Source: a virus. Taken from it: a DNA stretch of 64,000 bases. Location: the IMG/VR virus record IMGVR_UViG_3300037264_006630, positions 62,001 to 126,000 of that record; one strand, written 5' to 3'. The stretch's first letter is position 1. Each line of letters opens with the position of its first letter. The position numbers and the translations under genes are program-made. A model generated the notes under the pieces. It saw nothing but the letters and a program-made list of their open reading frames with translations. It did not search any database and was not told the DNA's origin. Positions 34,128 through 41,583 of this stretch are shown here, piece by piece.

Positions 34128-34163
34128 ACACACCATGATGCGCACGAAGTTGGGCGTGGTCAA
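34123..34163 (-). promoter_or_regulatory. Type A leaderless promoter with IR1 operator
   Basis: Minus strand TTGACC (34158-34163), N17, CATCAT (34135-34140), 7 nt, ATG 34127. IR1 arms TTCGTGCG (34141-34148) and TGTATGAA (34123-34130). The promoter overlaps the 3' end of the upstream gene by a few bases. Confidence 0.75.
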
Positions 34164-34848
34164 GCGGGTTGGGCGAGCGAGCGCAGGGCTTCGAGGAAGG
34201 GGACGAGGTGCTCGTTGTGCATGAGGGGGAGGGAACTGTCTATCGAATCGGCGCCGACGGCGCCGGCCCAGCGAACCCGATCGGGCGGACCGACGCGGCC
34301 GATGTGGCACGGCAGCCCGCGTGCGTGCGCGAACCGGACCCAGGCGGCGCCGGTCTCGAGCTTCCACGCGGTGTCGCCCCGACGAAGACCCCGCCGTAGC
34401 ACTGCTCGTCGATCGCCGCACCCACCTCGTCCTCGGTCATGCCGTTCTGGACGGCGACGTAGGCCGGGACGCGCGGATCGATGTCATCGCGCCAGTAGGC
34501 CGAGAAGGCGAGCGATGCGGCTCCGGCGGCGACCATGTCCGGGACCACGATGAAGGCTGGCGGCGGCACCGGCGCGGTCTCGGGGTAGTCGAGGTGGATG
34601 GCGATCCGGCGCATGTCGAACCGCGAGGGCATGATCGCCGCGGACGCCTCGCCGAGCGGCTGGCCGGCGGCACACCAGTCGGCGTAGGTCCGGCAGTCGT
34701 GGAACCAGCCGTGCTCGGTGCGGCGCGGGTTCATCTCGCCGCGCTGGGTGCATTCCCCGATGCTGGCGTCGGCGAGCTGGCGGACCATCTCGGGCACGCG
34801 GCGCCGAGGGTTCCAGCGGGTCTGGCCGACGTAGGCTTGGAGGGTCAC
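34160..34848 (-). CDS. Hypothetical protein, frameshifted at a G4 run
   Basis: GTG 34848 reads MTLQAYVGQTRWNPRRR and runs normally to CYGGVFVG, then a G4 run (C4 on the plus strand, 34377-34380) throws the frame off into Pro/Ser/Arg-rich nonsense. Adding one G restores GDTAWKLETGAAWVRFAHAR to LEALRSLAQPA, ending at 34160. The joined product is about 229 residues. The unrepaired reading would end at 34240. Assembly error or real lesion. Confidence 0.6.
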
Positions 34849-35030
34849 GAAACGTGCTCGTCCGCGGTCGCGAGGATGAGGTTCGGGACTCCATCGGCGA
34901 ACACGTACTCGCGGATCTCGCGGGTCTTGGTGCGACGGATGAGCCGGCCCTTGATGCCGTGCTCTCGGGCGAAGGCCAGCGCCTGGGCAGCGGTGCCATG
35001 GGTGAAGTCGGGCAGGTTCGCGGTGGTCAT
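34845..35030 (-). CDS. Hypothetical small protein
   Basis: 61 residues (AQALAFAREHGIKGRLIRRT; EYVFADGVPNLILATADEH), from ATG 35030 at 14 nt from the type B core. GTGA overlap with the frameshifted gene downstream. Confidence 0.7.
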   Translation of the reverse strand: MTTANLPDFTHGTAAQALAFAREHGIKGRLIRRTKTREIREYVFADGVPNLILATADEHVS

Positions 35031-35086
35031 GCTCTGGAAGAGATGCACGTCGAGGGCCACTTCACGCGCTCGGTGAGGTGTGCGAA
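35031..35086 (-). promoter_or_regulatory. Type B promoter with IR1
   Basis: Minus strand TGGCCC-N5-GTGCAT, GG at 35058-35057 and GC 14 nt from ATG 35030. IR1 arms TTCGCACA and CGCGTGAA (35061-35086) overlap the last codons of the PP-loop gene. No IR2 seen. Confidence 0.65.
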
Positions 35087-35991
35087 GCAGCGGCGGGGCC
35101 GGGCTCGAGGTAGCCGCAGCCGGCCGCCTTGGTCGCGCGTACCGCCCGGCCGCAGACCTTGCAGGGCTTGCGGTCGCGCTGCGGGGTGTAGGGCGTGGCG
35201 ACCCAGCGATCGAGCGGCGTGCCGGTCTGGGTCTTCGAGTTGTAGGCCATGATCGAGAGCTTGCGGCCGTTCTTCGCGGTGGGCGGCTTGTCGGCCTCGA
35301 GCTTGACGACCCGGGCAAACTGCTCGGGCAGGTCGACGGCGAAGCGCTGCCAGTCGCCCTTGGTGCCGTAGGGGCAGAACACGCAGGCGGACTTGCGCGG
35401 AACCGGGAAGCCGGCGCGCCGCACGAGATCCTCGCACGCGCAACGGCAGAGGCCGCGCTCGATCAGCGGGAAGCGGTTGCGGCGGATCGCGCCGCCCGGC
35501 CGGCGGCGGCGACGGCCGCCCGCGTTCGGATCCTTGTCTGCGCGGGATTCCTCGCCGCGCTCGAACCCGATCCAGACCTCGACCTCTTGGCCGGGGTACC
35601 GATCGTCGAGCCAGCTCTCGAAGCGCTCGACCTTGGCGACGGTGGTGCAGATCCGGTTCGGCCCGGCCATCGGGATCTGCTTCCGCGCGCGCAGCCACGC
35701 GAACAGGCTGCGCGCGTCGCGGACCGGGTAGTTGCTGTGGTCGATGCACACGAACTCGATCCCGTGGCGCGCGCACAGCGGCCGCACCACCTCGTCGATG
35801 TGGCGGTAGGTGCCGGGCCACTCGCCTGGATCGTCGGGGTGGCCGACGTCGATGAACACCACGACGTCGATCCGCTCGCCGCGCGCGATGCCCTCGACGA
35901 GCATGGCGAAGCTGTCGAGGCCACCGCCGAGCGAGAGCACGACGGGGCGGCGCCGGAGCCCCAGGTCGACGGTGAAGTCGAGCTGGTTCAC
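35062..35991 (-). CDS. PP-loop ATPase, PAPS reductase-like
   Basis: 309 residues from GTG (GTGA). VVLSLGGGLDSFAML (17-31) is the PP-loop; HSNYPV and ICTTVAKVERFESW follow the pattern of adenine-nucleotide alpha-hydrolases. A CVFCPYGTKGDW segment and a C-terminal CKVCGRA...GCGY ribbon provide cysteines for metal or sulfur chemistry. These enzymes activate a substrate by adenylylation or reduce sulfonucleotides. In a phage a DNA- or RNA-modifying role, or interference with sulfur transfer, is possible. One of three PP-loop genes in the window. Confidence 0.8.
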   Translation of the reverse strand: MNQLDFTVDLGLRRRPVVLSLGGGLDSFAMLVEGIARGERIDVVVFIDVGHPDDPGEWPGTYRHIDEVVRPLCARHGIEFVCIDHSNYPVRDARSLFAWLRARKQIPMAGPNRICTTVAKVERFESWLDDRYPGQEVEVWIGFERGEESRADKDPNAGGRRRRRPGGAIRRNRFPLIERGLCRCACEDLVRRAGFPVPRKSACVFCPYGTKGDWQRFAVDLPEQFARVVKLEADKPPTAKNGRKLSIMAYNSKTQTGTPLDRWVATPYTPQRDRKPCKVCGRAVRATKAAGCGYLEPGPAAASHTSPSA

Positions 35992-36218
35992 GATGTCTCG
36001 TACAACTTGAGCGCGAGCTCGAGCGCTACGCCGCCGCGGGTGCGGTAGGCCGCGAGCACCGCGGACTTGACGGTCGGCCCGGTGCAGTCCTCGCCCCCGC
36101 CGGGGAGCGGGACTACCGGCGCGAGGTCGTGGATCGGACATGGCCCGTGCGGCGGGTGCGAGTGGCACGGGGTCTTGCCGGACCGCGCCATCGAGCAACA
36201 CATGCAGGTGACGATCAC
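35988..36218 (-). CDS. Hypothetical Cys-rich small protein
   Basis: 76 residues from GTG (GTGA both ends). CMCCS, PCHSH, PCPIH and EDCTG give six cysteines and three histidines, a likely metal site. Coupled to the PP-loop gene, so a shared function is plausible. Confidence 0.65.
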   Translation of the reverse strand: MIVTCMCCSMARSGKTPCHSHPPHGPCPIHDLAPVVPLPGGGEDCTGPTVKSAVLAAYRTRGGVALELALKLYETS

Positions 36219-36634
36219 GACACCGCTCCGAGCTCGCCGCTGGTGTCGTCGACCGCGCCGCGCTTGACCAGCGCGCGGGCGATCTCGATCGGGCCGACCC
36301 AGCGCAGGCAGTAGCGCATCCGCTCGGAGGCGCTCTCGAACCGCACGTCCGTGGTGTTGCCCGGAGCCCACCGGACGATGCCCCAATCGAGATCATCGGT
36401 GCCGTCGTCGATCGCGTTGGGGTTCATGTGGCCGATGGTGACCGGGACTCCGTCATCCGGGTCGATGGCGTGGAGGATGCCGAAGTCCTGAATCTCGGCG
36501 ATCGCCAGACCGGCGATCTTGTGGCGGTCGAGCAGGCGACCCAGGGCGGGGACGCCCGTGTAGAGCTCGCGCTTCATGGCGTCGAGAGTGGGGATCACGG
36601 GGAGGCCAGCGGTGGTGAGGGTGGCGGTGTTCAT
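36215..36634 (-). CDS. Hypothetical protein
   Basis: 139 residues (PALGRLLDRHKIAGLAIAEI; DDLDWGIVRWAPGNTTDVRF). ATGA and GTGA overlaps on both sides. Unassigned. Confidence 0.7.
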   Translation of the reverse strand: MNTATLTTAGLPVIPTLDAMKRELYTGVPALGRLLDRHKIAGLAIAEIQDFGILHAIDPDDGVPVTIGHMNPNAIDDGTDDLDWGIVRWAPGNTTDVRFESASERMRYCLRWVGPIEIARALVKRGAVDDTSGELGAVS

Positions 36635-36900
36635 GAGCGGCGGCCCTTCCCGGTCTTCCGGGTCTTGGCGGTGAGGATGGTGTACGCCTCGAGCGGCGTC
36701 AGGCGCGTCCCGTCGGCGGCGATGCAGCGCTCGGCGAGCCAGCGCACGGCGCCGCGCTTGGACTTGAGGGTCTTGCTCTCGACGCCGGTGAGGGCGAGCC
36801 AGCCGGCGTTGGTCTGGGTCATGCCGGTCGACCGGCTCTCGTTGTTGCCGAGGTCTTCGGTGGTGAGGCCGGGCCTGGTCGTGGTCGCCGTCGTGTCCAT
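36631..36900 (-). CDS. Hypothetical basic protein
   Basis: 89 residues with a helical core (GAVRWLAERCIAADGTRLTP) and basic tail (KTRKTGKGRRS). Heads the PP-loop operon under a type B promoter. Confidence 0.7.
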   Translation of the reverse strand: MDTTATTTRPGLTTEDLGNNESRSTGMTQTNAGWLALTGVESKTLKSKRGAVRWLAERCIAADGTRLTPLEAYTILTAKTRKTGKGRRS

Positions 36901-36996
36901 GCCGAGGAGTATTGCACGGCCGGTGCCACTTCACGCGCATCAGCAGACGCACGAACGACGGCCGGCTTCCGTCCGGAGTGTCGTCGGCGACGACAC
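36901..36996 (-). promoter_or_regulatory. Type B promoter with IR1 and IR2
   Basis: Minus strand TGGCAC-N5-GTGCAA, GG at 36927-36926, 13 nt from GC to ATG 36900. IR1 TTCGTGCG/CGCGTGAA at 36930-36955. IR2 is the perfect GTGTCGTCGGCGACGACAC (36978-36996), centred 60 bp from the GG. Confidence 0.8.
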
Positions 36997-37121
36997 TCGC
37001 TCCGGATTCGGTCGCGGAACCGACGATCCGGAGGCGGATCCACCTGCGACCACGCTGCGTTGGCCGCCGCCTGTCGCCGTGGCCGACACCCCTGTGTCCG
37101 CAACGCCACACTCCCGGCGGG
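36997..37121. other. Intergenic spacer
   Basis: No gene seen. An interrupted repeat (GACACCCCTGTGTC near 37085-37098) could be a weak hairpin downstream of the 37122-37403 gene. Confidence 0.35.
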
Positions 37122-37403
37122 TCAGCCGACGATGACCGGATAGGTGGCGTTGTGCGCGAGACCGTTGTGCCAGGCGGCCTTGGCCCTGGCTGCTTCGAGG
37201 TCCCAGGCCCACGTCTCGACGTTGAACGCGAGCAGGATCGCGGGCGTGTCGGTCGAGACGAAGTAGACCAGGGTGTCCCGGTTGGTGAAGTTGAGGACGT
37301 AGCCGCGCGCGAGCGCCGCGTCCTGGACGGCGGCGCGGCGGGCCTTCTTCGAGCCACGCCGCGGCACGGTGGCGACGGCGGCTCTGATCTCGTCGGCGGT
37401 CAC
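37122..37403 (-). CDS. Hypothetical protein
   Basis: 93 residues from GTG (GTGA). RRGSKKARRAAVQDAALARG then VLNFTNRDTLVYFVSTD suggests a small alpha/beta fold with a basic first helix. Last gene of its operon. Confidence 0.7.
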   Translation of the reverse strand: MTADEIRAAVATVPRRGSKKARRAAVQDAALARGYVLNFTNRDTLVYFVSTDTPAILLAFNVETWAWDLEAARAKAAWHNGLAHNATYPVIVG

Positions 37404-37723
37404 TTGTCACCCAGGGCGTCGAGCCGGGCAGCCTCGGCCTCGTGGAGTGCGGTGGTGGCGGCGCGGTACGCTGCCAGGGCACGGTCCAGGCGGACGCGCT
37501 CGGGCGGGTGGAAGGCGGAGCGGTCGAAGGTCAGCCGGCTCCGCTGGACCATGGCGATGTCGCCGCCGCGCGACACGCACAGGTAGTGATTGCGCACGTA
37601 TACGCGCGCGCCGATCGACGGCTTGGACCAGCGCCTCGCCGGGAAGCCCTCGGCTGCGAGGGCGGCGACGAGGCGGTCGGCGTGCCCCTCGGCTTCGGCG
37701 AGGTCGGTCTGGACGGGGCTCAC
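37400..37723 (-). CDS. Hypothetical protein
   Basis: 107 residues from GTG. A central beta patch (SIGARVYVRNHYLCVSRGGD) is flanked by helices; the C-terminus is a short coiled coil. Unassigned. Confidence 0.65.
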   Translation of the reverse strand: MSPVQTDLAEAEGHADRLVAALAAEGFPARRWSKPSIGARVYVRNHYLCVSRGGDIAMVQRSRLTFDRSAFHPPERVRLDRALAAYRAATTALHEAEAARLDALGDK

Positions 37724-38001
37724 GACATCCCCATCAGGTTCGCGGCCTCGGCGTCGGTGAGGATGATGTCGGTGCCGCAGTCCAGGTAGGCGTGCTTGCC
37801 GGTGCTCGGTTGCCAGCAATAGAGCAGGCGGGCCCCGGTGCGCGTGGTGAACGGGACCTCGGTGCCGCCGCACGCCGGAATCCAGGGGCCCTGCGCCTTG
37901 CGCGCATCGGCCGCGTCGAGCAACTCGACGAGCGTACGCTGGCGCGGTCCGAAAAAGGGGTACGGCTCAATCGGGCGGTCGGGGGTGGCGTCGGTCATCA
38001 T
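37720..38001 (-). CDS. Hypothetical protein
   Basis: 93 residues starting MMTDATPDRPIEPYPFFG. TRTGARLLYCWQPSTGKHAY looks like a compact beta domain. Either of two adjacent Met codons could be the start; the type B spacing favours 38001. Confidence 0.7.
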   Translation of the reverse strand: MMTDATPDRPIEPYPFFGPRQRTLVELLDAADARKAQGPWIPACGGTEVPFTTRTGARLLYCWQPSTGKHAYLDCGTDIILTDAEAANLMGMS

Positions 38002-38056
38002 GGTCGAGATGCTTTGCACGCGGTGTGCCGTTCGTGCGCCTAATGATGTGTACGAT
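38002..38056 (-). promoter_or_regulatory. Type B promoter with IR1
   Basis: Minus strand CGGCAC-N5-GTGCAA, GG at 38029-38028, GC 14 nt from ATG 38001. IR1 right arm CGCACGAA is perfect; the other arm is ATCGTACA (38031-38056). It lies in the gap after the 38056 gene. No IR2. Confidence 0.65.
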
Positions 38057-38484
38057 CAGGCGGCCAGAAGCTCCGCGCTCTCATCGTCCCAGGTGCGCTC
38101 GAGGTCCCACGCCGCCGAGCCGCGGACCCAGGTGTTGCCGCGGTGGTCGGCGCGCGCGGCCAGCGCGGTCACCAGCAGCTCGTGTCGGTCGGCATCCCGC
38201 AGCCGCGCCCGCTCGACCCGACGGCGGATCGTGCGGCGGTTGTCGGCCCGGAAGACCTCGACGGAGCGGATGTACTCCGACATGAAGTCACTCTCGCCGC
38301 GGAGCAGCCGCTCCATCTCGCGCACTGCGGCGCCCGCGGTCGGGAAGCGGCCGGTGGTGATGATCCGGAAGCCGGCGGGAACGACCGCGTAGGAGGTGTC
38401 CCGTAGCCAGGGCCGATCGACCACCGTCACCGCGACGCAGTGGTAGTTGCCGGTCCCGAACCCGGTGGTGATCGAGCCGCTCAC
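38056..38484 (-). CDS. Hypothetical protein
   Basis: 142 residues from GTG. Beta-rich start (GNYHCVAVTVVDRPWL; PAGFRIITTGRFPTAG), then a basic helical half (RRTIRRRVERARLRDADRHE). Unassigned. Confidence 0.7.
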   Translation of the reverse strand: MSGSITTGFGTGNYHCVAVTVVDRPWLRDTSYAVVPAGFRIITTGRFPTAGAAVREMERLLRGESDFMSEYIRSVEVFRADNRRTIRRRVERARLRDADRHELLVTALAARADHRGNTWVRGSAAWDLERTWDDESAELLAA

Positions 38485-38858
38485 TTGGCCCGTTCCGCGC
38501 GGAAGCGGCAGTCCCGGGCCCGGTCCGCCCACGAGGTGAGACCGGTCTCCGTCGCCGCCCGATCGAGCCGCGCGGCCAGCGCCACCAGCTCGTCGCGGCT
38601 GGCGCTGTAGTCGCGCCGCGACGCCTGCTCGTACCACTCGTTGACGCCGAGCTCACCCAGGGTCGCCGCGTAGGCCAAGCCCTCGCTGCGGGTGATGACC
38701 TCGCCCCGCTCGTCCCGCAGGAGGTCGCCGAACTCGTCGGTCGTCTCGCTTGGCGCCAGCGCCGCCTCCATCATCGCGGCCCCGTGCCAGTCGGCCGAGG
38801 TGCGGCGCTCGATGTGGAGGGAGCGGAGCTGGGCCAGCGTCAGGAGCGTCGTGGTCAT
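38481..38858 (-). CDS. Hypothetical helical protein
   Basis: 125 residues (LTLAQLRSLHIERRTSADWH; DELVALAARLDRAATETG). Leaderless ATG under a type B promoter; GTGA overlap with the gene downstream. Confidence 0.7.
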   Translation of the reverse strand: MTTTLLTLAQLRSLHIERRTSADWHGAAMMEAALAPSETTDEFGDLLRDERGEVITRSEGLAYAATLGELGVNEWYEQASRRDYSASRDELVALAARLDRAATETGLTSWADRARDCRFRAERAK

Positions 38859-38912
38859 GCCTCGATCATAAGCACGCGGCGTGCCGTTCGTGCGCTTGTT
38901 CATGTGCGCGAA
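38859..38912 (-). promoter_or_regulatory. Type B promoter with IR1
   Basis: Minus strand CGGCAC-N5-GTGCTT, GG at 38885-38884, GC 13 nt from ATG 38858. IR1 arms TTCGCGCA and CGCACGAA (38887-38912). No IR2 at the usual distance. Confidence 0.65.
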
Positions 38913-39119
38913 ATCTGGTCGCAGGTCCGCTGTTCGGGCTCGATCTCCCCTTGATTCATGCCGCCCCACCCCATCTCGAGGCGTGTAGATCCGAGCGGTT
39001 GCATCCCAGGTGTGACGGCGTGGCGCGCTGACTGCGGCGGCGACAGGCGCGCGCCAACCCGGCGTGACTGCCAGTCTTTACGCCGCCGGACGCGGCCCCT
39101 ACGGTCGAAATCGTGGCGA
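38913..39119. other. Divergent intergenic region
   Basis: About 200 bp between divergent promoters. No gene, no clear hairpin and no further operator copies are visible. Confidence 0.4.
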
Positions 39120-39219
39120 GTGTCGTCGGTGGTGACAGGGGCAGCGCCGGCGTGGGTGTGGTGTTTCGTGCGCTTGGACGTGCGCACGAAGTGGCACGTA
39201 GCATGCTCTACATCCAGAC
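39120..39219 (+). promoter_or_regulatory. Type B promoter, best example
   Basis: IR2 GTGTCGTCGGTGGTGACAG (39120-39138); IR1 with perfect arms TTCGTGCG (39165-39172) and CGCACGAA (39183-39190); core TGGCACG-N4-ATGCT with GG at 39193-39194; GC is 13 nt from ATG 39220. IR2 centre is 64 bp from the GG. Confidence 0.8.
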
Positions 39220-39762
39220 ATGACCCCGACGACGAGCCCCGACGGCCAGTACCTCTCCACCGCGGACCGTTGCCGCCTTGCCCTCAAGACCGCTGGCTTC
39301 AAGTCCAAGCAGGTCACGGTCCGGTCGGACGGCGGCTCCATCTACGTCACCATCCGGACCGCGGACGTGTCGATCACCGCAGTCACCGCGATCGTCAACG
39401 AGTTCGTGGTGGTCTACCGCGACCACGGCCCCTCGCAGGAGATCCTCACCGGCGGCACCAGCGTCTACACCAAGTACGCCCCGGAGGCGCTGGCCCCGCT
39501 CAAGGCCGAGATCACCGCCATCCTCATGGCGACCCCGGCCCGCATCGCCGTCGCCATCGGCCCGCACCATGCGTACTGGTCGCCGGACTACGGCACGACC
39601 GCAACCCCCGATCGCAACTCGACCATCCACACCACGACCGCGATGGTCGTCGGCTCGCAGATGACGCTGCGCGCCAGCGGCCTGGACTTCGGCGCCGAGC
39701 AGCTCGCCACCGACCTGCTCGCCCGCGGGATCAAGACCCTGGCGCCGGAGGTGACGGCGTGA
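39220..39762 (+). CDS. LPD29-like protein
   Basis: 180 residues. ALKTAGFKSKQVTVRS and GGSIYVTIRTADVSITAV followed by TGGTSVYTKY match the pattern of the large-polyvalent-protein-associated domain 29, a short alpha/beta module common in phages and conjugative elements and of uncertain function. GTGA overlap with the next gene. Confidence 0.7.
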   Translation: MTPTTSPDGQYLSTADRCRLALKTAGFKSKQVTVRSDGGSIYVTIRTADVSITAVTAIVNEFVVVYRDHGPSQEILTGGTSVYTKYAPEALAPLKAEITAILMATPARIAVAIGPHHAYWSPDYGTTATPDRNSTIHTTTAMVVGSQMTLRASGLDFGAEQLATDLLARGIKTLAPEVTA

Positions 39763-39986
39763 TCGCCCAACTCGGCCTCTGCCCCGCGTCCACCGCTCGC
39801 CTCGAGCCGATCGAGGAAGCCTTCCCGCTCTGGTCCACCACCTGGCACAAGGGCGACCTCTGCACCGTCGTCGGTCACGACTCCGAGTCGTACCCGGAGC
39901 CGATGGTCAGGGTCGTCTTCGACGACGGCCGACCGGGGCCCGGCATCTTCAAGCGCACCGAGCTCGGCTACCGGGCGGGGTCGTGA
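39759..39986 (+). CDS. Hypothetical small protein, KOW-like
   Basis: 75 residues from GTG. WHKGDLCTVVGHDSESYPEP and MVRVVFDDGRPG suggest a small barrel. Coupled both sides. Confidence 0.65.
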   Translation: MIAQLGLCPASTARLEPIEEAFPLWSTTWHKGDLCTVVGHDSESYPEPMVRVVFDDGRPGPGIFKRTELGYRAGS

Positions 39987-40330
39987 AGATCACCCTGACC
40001 CTGTGGTCGTGCTGGTGCGGCGACGGCAACCACGACCGCAACGGGTCGACCTGCTCTCGCACCCCTGACGGCTCCACCGTCGCCGTGACGGTGCCCTACG
40101 ATGACGCCCCGCACGCCGAGGCCGATACCGCCTGCCCCGTCTGCAAGGCCCCGGCGCCCATCCTGGTGGCCGGTACGGGCAAGCGGATCGTCAACGATCG
40201 AGAGGTCCACGCCGACGGGTACCACCTCGCCTGCAAGGCTCATCTGGGGCTGCTCGTCGCCAAGCCTGACACCCTGTTCGGACTCGAGGAGGATCGCCGC
40301 GTCCTCCACGGTCGCCCCCGCGTCTACTGA
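39983..40330 (+). CDS. Hypothetical Cys-containing protein
   Basis: 115 residues from GTG. CWCGDG, CSRT, CPVCK and LACKAH provide metal-ligand candidates in a split ribbon arrangement. Unassigned. Confidence 0.65.
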   Translation: MKITLTLWSCWCGDGNHDRNGSTCSRTPDGSTVAVTVPYDDAPHAEADTACPVCKAPAPILVAGTGKRIVNDREVHADGYHLACKAHLGLLVAKPDTLFGLEEDRRVLHGRPRVY

Positions 40331-40360
40331 CCTGGCTCGTTCCTCGCAACAAGATCCCGC

Positions 40361-40921
40361 ATGACCACCGACCCAGCCTCTCTCGTGATCGGCATCCGCT
40401 CCCTCAAGGTCCAGCGCCGGCTCTCCGAGGAGACCCTGTGCTTCTCGGCCACCATCGTGGTCAACGGCAAGGCCGCCGGCGAGGCGACCAACCGGGGCTC
40501 CGGCGGGGCGACCGACATCCACATCAAGTCGCCCGAGCTACGCGAGGCAGCGGGCGCGTGGGCTCAAGCCTACTACGCCAACCCCGCGGCCGACGCCGAC
40601 CCCGAGCGGCGCGAACTGGCCGAGGGCAAGGGCGCCGCGTGGTGTCTCGAGCTCTACATCGACTACCTCGTCTACGCTGAGGACGGGCGCCGCGAGGCCG
40701 AGAAGGAAGCCAAGAAGCTCAAGCAGATCGACGCGAAGAACGGCGCCTTGTTCGCGGCCAAAGGCTTCGGCTGGATGGTGCGGCTCACCGGCGACGGCGT
40801 CATCCGCTGGATTCCCATGCGAGAGGCTGCCGAGCAAGCCAGCGTCGTGGCGCAGACCGTCGCCAAGCACCAGATCGCGACCGTCAAGGAGGTCGTCCTC
40901 CTGTCCACCGCGCCGGTCTGA
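40361..40921 (+). CDS. Hypothetical protein
   Basis: 186 residues. N-terminal beta region (CFSATIVVNGKAAGEATNRG) then a charged helix (EDGRREAEKEAKKLKQID) and a small C-terminal domain. Thirty nt separate it from the upstream gene, with no clear SD. Unassigned. Confidence 0.7.
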   Translation: MTTDPASLVIGIRSLKVQRRLSEETLCFSATIVVNGKAAGEATNRGSGGATDIHIKSPELREAAGAWAQAYYANPAADADPERRELAEGKGAAWCLELYIDYLVYAEDGRREAEKEAKKLKQIDAKNGALFAAKGFGWMVRLTGDGVIRWIPMREAAEQASVVAQTVAKHQIATVKEVVLLSTAPV

Positions 40922-41044
40922 CCCGCGGGAGTGTGGCGCTGGGGATACGGGGTGTCAGCCACGACGACAGATGATGGCCAAGTCAACGCAACCGCTGGCT
41001 GGAATGCTCGTCGAGCGCACGGAATCGCCGCGGATCTAGGCCGA
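40922..41044. other. Intergenic sequence with an IR2 copy
   Basis: GTGTCAGCCACGACGACAG near 40950-40968 is an additional IR2-type palindrome, about 155 bp upstream of the next core. No gene seen. Confidence 0.5.
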
Positions 41045-41140
41045 GTGTCGTCGCCGACGACACTCCGGACTCGGGTCCCCCGCGTTTCGTGCGCCTGAAC
41101 GTACGCGCGAACCGGCACGCCGACTGCAATACACCTCGAC
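41045..41140 (+). promoter_or_regulatory. Type B promoter with IR1 and perfect IR2
   Basis: IR2 GTGTCGTCGCCGACGACAC (41045-41063), IR1 TTCGTGCG (41086-41093) and CGCGCGAA (41104-41111), core GGCACG-N4-CTGCAA with GG at 41114-41115, 13 nt from GC to ATG 41141. IR2 centre is 60 bp from GG. Confidence 0.8.
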
Positions 41141-41530
41141 ATGCCCACGACGACCAACGAGTTCGAGACGATCACCACGGTCACCAGCGCGGACGGCCTG
41201 ACCACCATCGTCTACCGGCCCCCGAACACCGACAGCGAGCGGGCTCGCCGCGCGATGGCATGCACCCGTCTCAACTGGAACGTCACCCGCAACGCCCCGG
41301 GCGGCTGGGTCACCGCCAACGTCACCGTCTCCACCGCGGGCGCCAAGGGCTTCCGGGTCGGCTGGTGCGGCAACCGCGGCAACGGCTGGGGCAAGAACTA
41401 CGGCCGGTGCTTCAAGCTCGAGGCCGACGCGCTCACCTTCGCCGGCATCAAGGCCAGCCAGATGTTCTCGTGGGCCGAGCGCCAGGAGGGCAAGCCCTCG
41501 CGCCCCATCGTCCTCGCCACCATGCACTGA
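41141..41530 (+). CDS. Hypothetical protein
   Basis: 129 residues. GWVTANVTVSTAGAKGFRVG and WCGNRGNGWGKNYGRCFKL suggest a beta-rich fold with two cysteines. Monocistronic by promoter positions. Unassigned. Confidence 0.7.
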   Translation: MPTTTNEFETITTVTSADGLTTIVYRPPNTDSERARRAMACTRLNWNVTRNAPGGWVTANVTVSTAGAKGFRVGWCGNRGNGWGKNYGRCFKLEADALTFAGIKASQMFSWAERQEGKPSRPIVLATMH

Positions 41531-41543
41531 CCGCCGCTTCCCG

Positions 41544-41583
41544 TTGACCTCGCCAGTTTCGTGCATATCATGGAGTGTATGAA
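41544..41583 (+). promoter_or_regulatory. Type A leaderless promoter with IR1 operator
   Basis: TTGACC (41544-41549), N16, TATCAT (41566-41571), 7 nt, ATG 41579. IR1 arms TTCGTGCA (41558-41565) and TGTATGAA (41576-41583). Confidence 0.75.
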
